From Aquarana catesbeiana (Eukaryota > Chordata > Amphibia > Anura > Ranidae), in assembly GCF_042186555.1 (NCBI RefSeq), contig NC_133333.1:217358022-217422021 (forward strand): a stretch of 64,000 nucleotides of DNA, read 5' to 3'. The position numbers and the translations under genes are program-made. The notes beneath the pieces were generated by a model. The model was not told the origin of the DNA. It searched no databases and saw only the letters and a list, made by a program, of their open reading frames with translations. Below, in pieces: positions 33,604 through 44,430 of this stretch. The stretch's first letter is position 1; each line of letters starts with the position of its first letter.

Positions 33604-33888
33604 CGCCTTTTTTTTTGCCTTCTCTCTCCCCCATTTCTTCTCTTTTCTCTCTCTCTCAGCTTTCACGCGATATCTTGCTGTTGTTTATTTATCTCTCTCC
33701 TTTCTCTTCTTCCTCTTCCCTTTTTCTTTCTTCCTCTCTCATCCCCTCTTGCTCTCCCTCACTTTTCTACCTTTTCTTTCCACTCTGCTCTCTCCACTCT
33801 CCTTTCTTCTCTCTCTCCCCCTGTCCTCTCTTCCTTTCTCTTTCTGTTGTTCCTTTCTTCTTTCACCTCCTTTCTTTGCTCTTCAACT
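33604..33888. repeat. CT-rich low-complexity tract
   Basis: About 285 bases are nearly pure pyrimidine on the + strand. The long open frames across it follow from composition. Confidence 0.85.
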
Positions 33889-34410
33889 TTTCTGGGAAGA
33901 CTGTCTAGGAGTGTGTCTATGGGAATGTTTAACCATTATTCCAGAAGCGCATTTGCGAGGTCAGGCACTGATGTTGGGCGAGAAGGCCTGGCTTGCAGTC
34001 TCTGCACTAAGTCATCCCAAAGGTGTTCTATCAGGTTGAGGACAGGACTCTGTACAGGCCAGCCAAGTTCCTCCACCCCAAACTCACTCATCCATGTCTT
34101 TATGGACCTTGTTTTGTGCACTGATGCGCAGTCATGTTGGAACAGGAAGGGGCCGTCCCCTGCAAGCCAGGCCTTCTCATCCAACATCAGTGCATGACCT
34201 CACAAATGCGCCTCTGGAAGAATGTCCAAACATTCCCATAGACACACTGCTAATCTTTGTGGACAGCCTTCCCAGAAGAGTTGAAGCTGTTATAGCTGCA
34301 AAGGGTGGGCCAACTCAGTATTGAACCCTACAGACTAAGATTGGGATGCCATCAAAGTTCATGTGCGTGTCCAGGCAGGCGTCCCAATACGTTTGACAAT
34401 ATAGTGTATA
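33889..34410. mobile_element. Foldback Tc1 remnant: two inverted copies of the transposase 3' end
   Basis: The left half (33889-34187) encodes, on the - strand, the Tc1 transposase C-terminal region with the WPVQSPVLNLIEHLWDD block. The right half (about 34170-34410) is the same end inverted and reaches the terminal repeat (GTCCCAATACGTTTGACAATA). The middle of the transposon is lost. The tryptophan-glutamate block of the DDE domain survives only in the left half. Confidence 0.75.
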
Positions 34411-34567
34411 TATATCAAATGCATAGTTTCATAAAAAGCACCTTATGGCGTACAACCTTTTTAACCCCTTTTCTGTCACTGTTGTATGGATAAATTTGTT
34501 GAGTATAGCCTCAAATAGAAACACCTAAACCTAGGCATAAAATAAGTATCATCATCCAAAATGATAT

Positions 34568-35364
34568 AGGGGTAAGAGCGTGAGGGTAGCTGCTGAGGCT
34601 AGACCCTCAATTTTGGTAGTGGACTATCTCGGTACTGATAAATACAATTACAATTCTTAGATAAAAATCCATTTACTACATATAAAAAGGAGAAAAAGGA
34701 CATACAGAAAATCACATTAAAATGATTGCATAAACAATTTACAAATACTCAGAGGTTTCCCCTAGAGGTATTTGCTGGTGGAGTGTTTCCCATAGATTAA
34801 CCAGACCTCAACTAATTTCACGGTACAAAAACCTCTTTGTCAGGAGGAGTAATCTATAAAACAAGTAGTCAGATGAAACACAATAACATGTAATGAAAAT
34901 TTATATCAACATCAAGTATAAAGATACAATTCAGCAAAAACAATGGAGGGTTGCTTACCCAACAGGTCAATTGCCAAGTACAAAACCCAGCCACTCAAAA
35001 ATCACCCCCCGCGGCGGACAAGGGGGATTGTGCGGAATTAAAATCAACATGAAAATAAGGGTACAGTTGTAAACAATACTGGATCAGATGTTACCAGTAT
35101 ATGGCAAGAAAATGTGCTCCAGGAAAGGGGGGGGGGGGGAGAAAAGGGAAAAGGGGGGTGGGAGACCTATTCCCCCCCCTTGATTGCTTATGCAATAATT
35201 TTAATATCCTTTTTTGTCCTTTTCACCTTTTTATATGTAATAAATTGATTTTTATCTAAGAATTGTAATTGTATTTATCAGTACCGAGATAGTCCACTAC
35301 CAAAATTGAGGGTCTGGATATTTGTCTGGCTAGCCTCAGCAGCTACCCTCACGCTCTTACCCCT
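34568..35364. mobile_element. Foldback element with arms of about 165 bp
   Basis: AGGGGTAAGAGCGTGAGGGT at 34568 and its complement ending at 35364 begin arms that stay highly similar to about 34735 and 35185. The centre has a G-run at 35128-35139. The right arm carries about 17 extra bases near 35315. No protein is encoded. Confidence 0.75.
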
Positions 35365-35454
35365 CCCCCTGTTTGCCACTGTTGTATGTCTTACAACAGT
35401 GCCAGTAAAAGGGTGGCAGTGAGGCAGTGAGGGGTTTTATACACAGGCGCCAGT

Positions 35455-35655
35455 AGTGTGTGTGTACACAAGCCGACTGTCTACTTTCTAATGAAAGCGA
35501 TCTGGTGGTTGTACATCCACCAGATCACTTTCTATGACCGCTTTGTGCCCACTTCCCGATGTGTCCCCCCCCCCCATGTTTCCCAGGCTCAGGACCTGGG
35601 AAAATTCATGTGCGTGTAAAGGCAGACGTCCCAATACTTTTGGTAATATAGTGTA
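35455..35655. repeat. Tc1 terminus joined to a shared 130-bp module
   Basis: 35606-35655 is a Tc1-type terminus (CGTCCCAATACTTTTGGTAA). 35460-35600 matches 43040-43185 in inverted orientation, including GAAAGTAGACAGTCGGCTTG and an internal hairpin around CTGGTGG/CCACCAG. Confidence 0.65.
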
Positions 35656-35659
35656 TTTT

Positions 35660-36226
35660 CAAATAGCCACAAAAGATCATAAATCCACCAAATGTCTTTG
35701 TAAACTAATATATTACCTTGTAAAAGCAGCTGTGACATCACCACTGCTGTACATAGCATGTGTAGAGAGTAGAGCTGTGGGAGGGATCCATCAGGCTCTA
35801 CCCACCAGACTGCCTGCAGAAAACTGCAGGTAGGGGTGTAGACAAGACCAATCACCCTGCACAAGGGAGGGAATAGCAGTGACCGGTCTTTATTACAGGA
35901 AGTAATACACAAAGCACACCACGATTCATGTAAGGATACACACAACTCTTTTATTTAGATAATATTTTCTTATCCTGGAGTTCAGACTTAATATGAACTG
36001 TCTGTATTAGACCCATAGCCACCAGTCAAGTTCAACCTTTCATTGTCGTCCCTGTGCAGTTTTTATTCGTATCAGTTTATTTTCAGCAAGAGAGATTGGT
36101 CTTTTTGTAGGGCACAATGGAAAATACTTTGATTGGCATGATTGCCTTGTGCTGCACTTTGGGTTGAATTCCCACCAGCAACTGTGGGCACTGGGATCAC
36201 GGAAACAGAATCCTCATCCAGTGTGA
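35660..36226. other. Unclassified intergenic sequence
   Basis: No convincing gene or repeat was seen. The last three bases are the target duplication of the next MITE. Confidence 0.35.
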
Positions 36227-36613
36227 GGCTCTATTCACACTAATGCGTTTTTTGATGCATTTTGCAGAAATGCATGGGAATTTTTTAACATGGGTTCCTA
36301 TGGAACATGTTCACATCAATGCATTTTTGTGCCTCCGCGTTTTTGGAAAGGGTCGGGGACTTTTTATCATGCAAAATGCAGCGTTTTGCATGTAATAGAA
36401 TTCAATGGACCCGCATCCAAAAACGCAAGTACCGCGTTTTTGCCGCGTTCTGCGTTTTCTTTGCTTTCTTTTTTTAATACTATATACAGTATAAAAAAAA
36501 AACATTGTAAAAAAAAACCCAAAAAAAAACACGCATGTTCAAAAACGCGGCAAGCACCGCAAAAAGCACTGCAGAAACGCTCAAAAGCAACATGCATAGA
36601 TGTGAATCGAGCC
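36227..36613. mobile_element. MITE with GGCTCTATTCACAC termini (TSD TGA)
   Basis: The left terminus GGCTCTATTCACACTAATG and the inverted right terminus GTGAATCGAGCC are flanked by TGA (36224-36226 and 36614-36616). The interior repeats GCGTTTTTG-type motifs as inverted pairs. Confidence 0.75.
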
Positions 36614-37040
36614 TGAGAAACTGTGTGGTGACTCCATTGCACCCAAAACTAGTAGTCAGTTTTGGGTGGGGTCATGCCATGCAGCTGCTGGGAGTGAGGC
36701 TTGCATTGTTAATGACAATAGGCTATGAGTACCCAAACCACAAGATGAGAGCTCAGAAGGATGTGCAGTCAGGTGGCCTGAAATTGGAAGCGGTTTTGTT
36801 GCCATTGTATCTGATGCTGTGTTTGTGTATAGTAACTGAAAACATGTTTGTGTCACTGTCGGCGATGGCCTCAGGAGTCTGAGATTAAAAGGCTTGAGAA
36901 ACCAGATTGTGCTATGGAAATATAGAAGTATGTCAGACCTGATACATTCTCTTGTGTTTCTGTAACATGTGCTCTTGAATTTCATCTGTCACTTTCCGGC
37001 ACTGTAGAAGATAATCAGAATCTATCTGGGCCCATTCACA
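36614..37040. other. Unclassified, single-copy-looking sequence
   Basis: No repeat or gene was recognised. At its right end ATTCACACTT is the target duplication of the LINE insert at 37041. Confidence 0.35.
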
Positions 37041-37553
37041 CTTTTTTTTTTTATAATTTACCCTTTTATTATAAATTTTATAACTTTACATGACACAAGT
37101 AGTAAAATTCAACTTGACATTATACATTTATATCACTTATGTCAAAAACCTGAAACCCCACCCTCCCTATTTGATCTGTTATTCTCTACTTCATTCTATC
37201 TTGGTGTTTCTCAGTCATAGCCTGCGAGTATTTTTCTGACGTTTTAAATATTTTCCATTTCATCCAGGTTGCTCTATAATTATCAATCCGTTCCTGTTCA
37301 GCGCTGCACAGGTACTCCATATTGCTAATGTAATCCACTGTCTGCAGCCACTCTTTTAATACTTGGCTTCTCAATACATAGCCATTTTTTAGGGATTTTA
37401 AAGCCTTTTGCTGCGTTGAGCAGGTACGGAACCAGAGTTTTTTTTTTTTATATTGTTTCCTTGTTTTAGTTGTTCCATGAAACAAACAGTTCCAGGGGTA
37501 TTGAGGGACCCTCTTTCCTGTTATCATTTTACGTGTATTCTAATATATCTCAC
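37041..37553 (-). mobile_element. 5'-truncated LINE 3' end, inserted with 10-bp target duplication
   Basis: The T-run at 37041-37051 marks the A-tail of a - strand copy. ATTCACACTT is present before and after the insert. A 113-codon frame on the - strand (37527-37186) looks like the C-terminal end of an L1-type ORF2, with a Trp/Tyr-rich amphipathic pattern. It was inserted into a TTCACAC-type MITE remnant, part of which continues to the right. Confidence 0.65.
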
Positions 37554-38290
37554 CAGTATTCACACTTAAAGCAATTTGCTGCGGTGTCTTAATGCATGTT
37601 ACTGCACCTTTTAGGACAGCTCATTCATGGTCTGCCAATGCACCACAACGAAAAGGAAAAAAAAAAGTAATGGGCTACCTTAATCTTCACACCTGAGCGT
37701 TCTCGGCTCGTAAAACGCCTGGAAAACGGCCAACAAGTTAAATCCCATTCGTTTCAATGGCACCTGTTCACATCTGAGCGTTTTGTCGCCTGAAAAATGC
37801 CCTAAGCTCAAAAAAGAACATGAGCTTCTTTAGGGCAGATTACAGGCGTTTTTCTGCCTTTTACATTGGTGACCTGAACAAAATTGCGGCAATAACACGA
37901 CAAACTCATGGTTATGAGTCTTAAAGAAAAAGCACCTATTTAATTGTCCTATTTTACCTATTATTATCCAGTTATTTACTTCAGGGTTTATGCTACACAA
38001 ATGTTTTCTTTTTTCAGGGTCCATTTAGACTTTGGCGTCCTGGTGCAGTGCGCTAACCAACATATTTTGCATATTACATGCGATGCATTATGGCAGCTCA
38101 TACAAATAAATGGGTTGGCAGTGTATCAAAACGACCCCAAAAAAAGGACATACGCCATTTTTGGCAACACAGCGAACTGCAAATCACGGAAATGCATTCC
38201 TGTGAGTTGTGCGCTGCAATGCATCGGCATTGAAGCTGCATTGTCTTAGTGCATTGGGATGCTAAAATAGCACTGAAATGCACTAACTCA
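37554..38290. other. MITE remnants (TTCACAC and GCATTGCA types), boundaries unclear
   Basis: The sequence repeats motifs such as CACACCTGAGCGTT and CATTTCAGTGC that recur in the frog MITEs in this window. I could not fix termini or duplications. No gene was seen. Confidence 0.4.
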
Positions 38291-38880
38291 TATAAAATGA
38301 GTTAACATGCATTACTGCATTGCGGCAAAAAGAGTGTTGGGTTTCCTCTGATGGTAACATAAACTGCTTTAAAATACAGTATGAATATATGTAGCCAAGA
38401 CTCTTTTTAATCACAATTTTTATTTCTGTTTGCTACACACTGGGAAAGTTATTTGTGCACTTTGAATCGCCCTCTTCATGTACACTGTCAGATATGAGAT
38501 AACTGAGCTGCTTAGTGCTATGTACACAAACATACAAACTGCATCCGGTAACAATTGTGCTCTTAAAGCCTTATTTTCCCCAGTGTTATTAGCTACCTGT
38601 GAACACACAGAATGTTTAATTGTGGCTGAGACAGGCAGAGATGGGTGGCTGAGGTCCTCTGAGATGGTTGAGAGTGTACCAGTCACACACCGGTACTGCA
38701 GAGCTTCACACGCCATGGGAACCTGGAGACTGCAGGGACAGCTAATCCTCCCCGTTGCATTGATGTTATTAATTAAACCTTCCACCTACAATTACCTGAC
38801 TGATTCAATTCTAGCTCATCCACAGCTAGCATCACCCAAGCACATGTGATGTCCATGGACATCCCATCAAATTTCATTTT
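38291..38880. other. Single-copy-looking intergenic sequence
   Basis: No terminal repeats or tandem structure were seen. Open frames on both strands near 38420-38850 show no family features. Confidence 0.35.
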
Positions 38881-39592
38881 ATGATGCACAGCTGCATAAA
38901 ATAGATGTAAACCCAACTGGAAGACATTACGTTTGCAAGAGTGCAAAATCTGGTGCATCTCTGCATTGAGGCTGGGTTCACACTGAGGGACGGAGCGGCT
39001 CCCAGCAGGGGTCCGGTGCATTCCCATTCACCGTTTCAGGTCCGATTTCACCCCGAATTCAGACCTGAAAACGGACCAAAAGGCACACAGGACTCCTGTG
39101 CTAGTCGCACCGGAGCCGCTCCGGAGATGTGTGAACTGGCTTCATAGAGAGCCGGTCACAATCTCCTGACATGCGAATTGGATGCAGTGGAATCCACATC
39201 CAATTCGCAATAGTGTGAACCCAGCCTAAAGCGAGATGGCCTCCAAGTTTTTTCTTGTCAAAATTTAATTGAACAAGCTGAAAGCGGAAGCAAACCCATC
39301 CATTTAACTGTTTGAAAAAGGTTACATTTCTGGCACGTGCCGAGAATGTAACCCTCCCATTGTTTGTGCTCTCAACCAGATTGTCAAACCATCCAATGGC
39401 TGGTGTCATAACTGATCACATGTGCAGCATCATGGCAGTTGTAGATTAAACAGAGGCCAAGATGGCAGCTTCCTTGGCTGAAAACGATAGGAGGGTTTAC
39501 TTCCACTTGAAGTTGGAGGTTGATTGGCTACCATGCACAGCTGCACCAGATTTCGCACTCTCCACTTTTAGTAAATCAACCCCAGTGTTTCA
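38881..39592. mobile_element. Foldback MITE (TTGATTTACTAAA family), split by another MITE
   Basis: GAGTGCAAAATCTGGTGCA (38939-38957) is inverted relative to TGCACCAGATTTCGCACTC (about 39543-39561), and the right end reads GTAAATCAACCCC. The same family lies at 54751-55062. The GGCTGGGTTCACAC element at 38970-39226 is inserted in it. Confidence 0.6.
38970..39226. mobile_element. MITE with GGCTGGGTTCACACT termini (TSD TGA/TAA)
   Basis: The left terminus GGCTGGGTTCACACT is exactly inverted at the right end. The flanking triplets TGA (38967-38969) and TAA (39227-39229) differ by one base. The family also forms the outer element at 50921-53038. Confidence 0.75.
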
Positions 39593-39670
39593 TAAACAAC
39601 TGCCTCCTTTTTTAATAATATACTTGTTTTCTCCCCCTCACCAACCTTATTCCTCCTTTTTTACACCTTA

Positions 39671-40081
39671 GGCCACTTTCACACTGAGGCGGGCGGGCGC
39701 TGGCGGTAAAGCAGCGCTATATTTAGCGCTGTTTTACTGTCGTTTTAGCGGCGCTTTTCGACCGCTAGCGGGGCTGTTTTAACCCCCGCTAGCGGCCGAA
39801 AAAGGGTTAAAAACGCCGGCAAAGTGCCGGCAGGTTTGCAGCACTGCCCCATTGTTTTCAATGGGAAGGGGCACTTTAGGAGCGGTAAATACACCGCTCA
39901 TACAGCGCTCCAAAGATGCGGCTTGCAGGACTTTTTTGACCGCCCTGCAAGCGCACCGCTCCAGTGTGAAAGCCCTCAGGGCTTTCACATTGGATTGCAT
40001 TGAGCGGCTCTTTCGGGGCGCTTTGCAGGCGCTATTTTTAGCACTTTAGCGCCTGCAAAGCGCCTCAGTGTGAAAGCAGCC
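39671..40081. mobile_element. MITE with GGCCACTTTCACACTG termini (TSD TTA)
   Basis: The termini GGCCACTTTCACACTGAGGC and the inverted GCCTCAGTGTGAAAGCAGCC are flanked by TTA on both sides (39668-39670, 40082-40084). The interior is rich in AGCGGC/GCCGCT inverted motifs. Confidence 0.8.
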
Positions 40082-40667
40082 TTAGTGCTGCTGATTTCCT
40101 GTAGCCTCTTTGCAGACACTTGTCCACATGCATTCCAGTATTGGCTGCATGGCTTTTCTTATGGTGAGTTTCATGATGGTGACAACTGTGGACGTGCTGA
40201 GGCATGTTCAAGCCCACCAATACGTTGTCATTGTACTGGGCCAATCGTAATGGTCTGGGCATTCCCAGAGCCATATGTATACAAGGGGTGTGTATGTATG
40301 CGGTTGTGGTGTGGGGAATGCTTTAGCCACATGATGATTGGCCCAGTATAGTGACAGCTTCTTGGTGGGTTTGGACTAAGATTCAAACGCGCCTTAGCTC
40401 ATCCCTAGTGACAACAGTGGACAATGCCTGCGTAATGTGTGTTGATATGAGGGACACATGACACTGACAACACAGGAGAACGGTTGGGAGACAGGGACAG
40501 TGTTGTCACCCTATAGCAGGAAATGCCTGAACAAGGACTTTAATGGCAGGATCACCAGATACTATTGAGATGAAAGCTCCAGGTTTAAAAAGACTGAAAA
40601 TTGCTTTTGGCATAGAATTATGTCAAAGATTACGAGATTTCAGAGACTGGATTTTCCATACACGGTA
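40082..40667. other. Unclassified; short inverted repeat GGCCCAGTATA type
   Basis: GTACTGGGCCAATCGTAATGG-like and GATTGGCCCAGTATAGTG-like segments near 40230-40355 are partly inverted copies. No gene was seen. Confidence 0.35.
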
Positions 40668-41071
40668 GGCCTCTTTCACACGAGGCGGACTCCGTTTCTA
40701 CGGAGCCCGCCTCGGTCCGCCGGCTCAGCGGGAGATCTGTCCGTTGATCTCCGCTGAGCCGGCGGATGACAGGTCCCTCTCTGCTCACTGAGCGGGGAGG
40801 GGCTTGTCAGGCGCCGCTGCCGCCTATGGAGGGATCGGACGAAAACGGACAGCATGTCCGTTTTCATCAGATCTCACCCGATCCAATCCGCCAGCGACGG
40901 ACCTGGACGTAGAGCTATCCGTCTGCTTTTAGCGGATCGGACGGGGTCGGATGTCAGCGGACATGTCTCCGCTGACATCCGACGCTCCATAGACTAACAT
41001 GGGGCGCCCGTTCAGGTCCGCCGTCAAAACTGACAGGCGGACCTGAACGGTCCGACCATGTGAAAGGGGCC
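40668..41071. mobile_element. MITE with GGCCTCTTTCACA termini
   Basis: GGCCTCTTTCACA at the left end is inverted as TGTGAAAGGGGCC at the right end. The flanks are GTA and TTA, one base apart. The interior is strongly palindromic in blocks (CCGCCGGCTCAGCGG, GTCAGCGGACATGTCTCCGC). Confidence 0.7.
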
Positions 41072-41318
41072 TTATTATTATTTTAATTTTGAGCAGTGTA
41101 AAGAATTTTTTACAATGCCTAAAATTAAATACATAAAAATAGTTGTGGTAAAACTCTAGTTTAGTTTCAAATGGTCATTTAACAAAAATCATCCCTATAC
41201 AGACCTTTTTGCAGTGGAAAGTTGTTAAAAATTCTTTTCTCTCTAGATGGCTGCAGGGATTTTCTAAGCCTAAAATGCAAATTTAAAATTTTTCCTTCAT
41301 GCAACCATGACATCAGAA

Positions 41319-41655
41319 TTTATTTATTTATTTCAGGTACTTATATAGCGCCGTCAATTTACGCAGCGCTTTACATATACATTGTACATTCACATCGGTC
41401 CCTACCCTCAAGGAGCTTACAATCTAAGGTCCCTAACTCACATTCATATACTAGGGCCAATTTAGACAGAACCCAATTAACCTACCAGCATGTCTTTGGA
41501 GTGTGGGAGGAAACTGGAGTACCCGGAGGAAACCCACACAGACACAGGGAGAACATGCAAACTCCATGCAGGAAGTGTCGTGGTTGGGATTCGAATCAAC
41601 AACCTTTCTTACTGCTAGGCGAGAGTGCTACCCACTACACCACTGTGCTGCCCAA
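41319..41655 (-). mobile_element. tRNA-derived SINE with (AAAT)n tail
   Basis: Read on the - strand it starts with a tRNA-like head: an A-box-like TGGTGTAGTGG (about 41645-41630) and a B-box-like GGTTGTTGATTCGAATCCC (41604-41586). The body holds the common vertebrate SINE phrase about GGAGTTTGCATGTTCTCCC. The tail GCGCTATATAAGTACCTG ends in repeated AAAT (41319-41333). RNA polymerase III transcription is expected from the boxes. No clear target duplication was seen. Confidence 0.75.
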
Positions 41656-41708
41656 TACAGGATCCCCCTTACACTGCTCTATAAGATTATTTAATAGAGT
41701 AAGCTTTA

Positions 41709-42027
41709 GGCCCCTTTCACATGGCTGGTTTGTTGTGGCCACTGGATTCCTGCAGAAAAAATCTGCATATTCTTGCTTCTGGAATGACTGTGTTATTCGA
41801 TCTGCAGCTGACTGACTCCAGGCTCGGACATCTGTCCCAAACCGCAGCTAATCGCTCTGTGTGTGGCTACATGTAAACAGCAGCAGCCGCTGTCAGCCCT
41901 CCATTAGTTTAAATGGGCTGATAGGCTGCTGCTGATTACATAACCTGCTAATTCCAGCAGCAAGAATCCACAGATTCTTGGTGCAGGAATCCAGTGGCTG
42001 CAACAAGCCGGCCCTGTAAAAAAGGCC
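41709..42027. mobile_element. MITE with GGCCCCTTTCACA termini (TSD TTA)
   Basis: The left GGCCCCTTTCACATGGC and the inverted right end (TAAAAAAGGCC) are flanked by TTA (41706-41708, 42028-42030). ATTCCTGCAG/CTGGATTC-type inverted pairs lie inside. Confidence 0.7.
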
Positions 42028-42215
42028 TTATAAGGCGCCTGCCATGCATATAAACTATATTGCCAAAAGTATTGGGACACCTGCCTTTACACGCACATGA
42101 ACGCTAATGGCATCCCAGTCTTAACCCGTAGGGTTCCATATTAAGTTGGCCCACCTTTTAAAGCTATAACAGCTTCAGCTCTTCTGGGAAGGCTGTCCAG
42201 AAGGATTAGGAGTGT

Positions 42216-42609
42216 TGCCGCGTACACACGAGCGGACTTTACGGCAGACTTTGCCCGGCGGACGGGATTTCGTCGGACAATTCGATCGTGTGTGGGCTCC
42301 AGCGGACTTTGTTTTATCAAAAGTTGGACGGACTTAGATTTGAAACATGTTTTAAATCTGTCCGTCGAACTCGAGTCCGGCCGAAAAGTCCGCTCGCCTG
42401 TATGCTAGTTCGACGGACAAAAAGCCACGCTAGGGCAGCTATTGGCTACTGGCTATGAACTTCCTTGTTTTAGTCCGGTCGTACGTTATCACGTACGAAT
42501 TCGACGGACTTTGGTGGATTGTGTGTAGGCAAGTCCGTTCATTCGGAAAGTCCGTCATAAAGTACGTCGGGCAAAGTCTGCCGTTAAGTCCGCTCGTGTG
42601 TACGCGGCA
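42216..42609. mobile_element. Harbinger-type MITE, TGCC-TACACACG family, copy 2 (TSD TGT)
   Basis: TGCCGCGTACACACGAGCGG and its inverted counterpart are flanked by TGT (42213-42215, 42610-42612). Removing the element and one triplet restores the Tc1 sequence, so the insertion event is directly visible. Confidence 0.85.
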
Positions 42610-42708
42610 TGTGTCTTCGGGAATGTTTGACCATTCTTCCAGAATCGCATTTGTGAGGTCAGGCACGGATGTTGGACGAAAAGGCCTGGCTCCCAGTCTC
42701 CACTCTAA

Positions 42709-42950
42709 GGCCCCTTTCACACTGAGGCGCTTCTAAACTGCCAGTAAAACACTGAACGCTTTTGAAGAGCTTTTCAGACGCTTTTGAAGAGCTTTCCATT
42801 CATTTCAATGGAGAGGGGCGTTTTTTTCTCACCGCCCTGCCAGCGCACTGTCCCAGTGTGAAAGCATTCATTGATTTTAATTGAAATAGTTTTTCGTGAG
42901 CTTTTCAGGTGCTTTTTTTAGCGTGAAAGTGCCTCAGTGTGAAAGGGGTC
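42709..42950. mobile_element. MITE with GGCCCCTTTCACACTG termini inside Tc1 (TSD TAA)
   Basis: GGCCCCTTTCACACTGAGGC and the inverted CAGTGTGAAAGGGGTC are flanked by TAA (42706-42708, 42951-42953). Removing it restores the Tc1 sequence. Confidence 0.85.
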
Positions 42951-43012
42951 TAATTCATCCCAAAAGTGTTCTATCGGGTTGAGGAAAGGACTCTGTGAAA
43001 TGAATGTTTACT

Positions 43013-43173
43013 GGTCACTCTCCCCTCCACCCAGCGACACCCACCATGCAGGTCCTGGGCCTGGGAAATATGGGGGGGGCATCGGGAAGTGGATACAAAG
43101 CGGTCACAAAAAGTGATCTGGTGGTTAAATAACTACCAGATCACTTTCATTAGAAAGTAGACAGTCGGCTTGT

Positions 43174-43242
<69 letters not shown>
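43013..43242. repeat. Shared 130-bp module plus (AC)n microsatellite
   Basis: 43040-43185 is the inverted match of 35460-35600. It runs into about 34 AC units (43173-43241). A Tc1 terminus follows at 43243. Confidence 0.8.
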
Positions 43243-43244
<2 letters not shown>

Positions 43245-44430
43245 TCAAAAGTATTGGGACGCCTGCCTTGACACGCACATGAACTTTAATGGCATCCCAG
43301 TCTTATGCCCCGTACACACGGTCGGACATTGATCGGACATTCCGACAACAAAATCCTAGGATTTTTTCTGACAGATGTTGGCTCAAACTTGTCTTGCATA
43401 CACACGGTCACACAAAGTTGTCGGAAAATCCAATTGTTCTGAACGCGGTGACGTAAAACATGTACGTCGGGACTATAAACGGGGCAGTAGCCAATAGCTT
43501 TCATCTCTTTATTTATTCTGAGCATGCGTGGCACTTTGTCCGTCGGATTTGTGTACACACGATCGGAATTTCCGACAACGGATTTTGTTGTCGGAAAATT
43601 TGATATCCTGCTCTCAAACTTTGTGTGTTGGAAAATCCGACTGAAAATGTGTGATGGAGCCTACACACGGTCGGAATTTCCGACAACAAGGTCCTATCAC
43701 ACATTTTCCATCAGAAAATCGGACCGTGTGTACAGGGCATTAGTCTGTAGGGTTCAGTATCGAGTTGGCCCACCCTTTGCAGTTATAACAGCTTCAACTC
43801 TTCTGGGAAGGCTGTCTGCAAGGTATAGGAGTGTGTCTATGGGAATGTTTCACCATCCAAGTCTTTATGGACCTTGCTTTGTGCACTGGTCCAAATCATT
43901 TGCTGGAGGGGGGATTATTGTGTGGGGTTGTTTTTCAGGGGTTGGGCTTGGCCCCCTTAGTTCCAGTGAAGGGAAATTTTAAGGGGTCAGCATACCAAGA
44001 CATTTTGGACAATTTGATTCTCCCAACTTTGTGGGAACGGTTTGGGGTGGCCCCTTCCTGTTCCATCATGACTGCGCACCAGTAGACAATGCAAGGTCCA
44101 AAAAGACATGGATGAGCGCGTTTGGGGTGGAGGAACTTGACTGGCCTGCACAGAGTCCTGACCTCAACCCAATACCTTTGGGATGAATTAGAGAGGAGAC
44201 TGGGAGCCAGGACTTCTTGTTCAACATCAGTGCCTGACCTCACAAATGCGCTTCTGGAAGAATGGTCAAACATTCCCATGGACACGCTCACCTTGTGGAC
44301 AGCCTTCCCAGAAGCTGTTATAGCTGCAAAGGGTGGTCCAACTCAATATTGAACCCTACAGACTAAGACTGGGATGACGTTAAAGTTCATGTGCGGGTAA
44401 AGCAGGCGGCCCATTACTTTTCGCAATACA
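43243..44430 (+). pseudogene. Internally deleted Tc1-like transposon with transposase remnant
   Basis: Both ends show Tc1 termini (CAAAAGTATTGGGACGCCTG at left; the inverted form around 44395-44425). On the + strand, 43860-44355 reads as the C-terminal half of a Tc1 transposase: a GGIIVWGCFSG block (about 43910-43942), then the SPDLNP block (about 44156-44173), where a deletion removes the catalytic Glu region and shifts the frame. The TGCC MITE at 43306-43739 is inserted near the left end. It is inactive. Confidence 0.82.
43306..43739. mobile_element. Harbinger-type MITE, TGCC-TACACACG family, copy 3 (TSD TTA)
   Basis: TGCCCCGTACACACGGTCGG and its inverted end are flanked by TTA (43303-43305, 43740-43742). 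Excision in thought restores the Tc1 sequence CCAGTCTTAGTCTG. Confidence 0.85.

Larger units (their letters stand above)
42056..43012 (-). mobile_element. Tc1-like transposon fragment carrying two MITE insertions
   Basis: Tc1 sequence starts at the terminal repeat (TGCCAAAAGTATTGGGACAC, 42061). It continues through 42215, then 42610-42708, then 42951-43012, and matches the other Tc1 copies in this window. It is split by elements at 42216-42609 and 42709-42950. On the - strand it would encode the transposase C-terminus, but it is broken and truncated at 43012. Confidence 0.8.

Noticed and set aside
33595..34197. A 200-codon frame starting in the CT-rich tract
   Set aside because: The first half is low-complexity pyrimidine translation and the second half is the wrong strand of a Tc1 remnant.
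41586..41643. A tRNA gene
   Set aside because: A- and B-box-like sequences belong to a SINE head; no full cloverleaf or anticodon arm was recognised.
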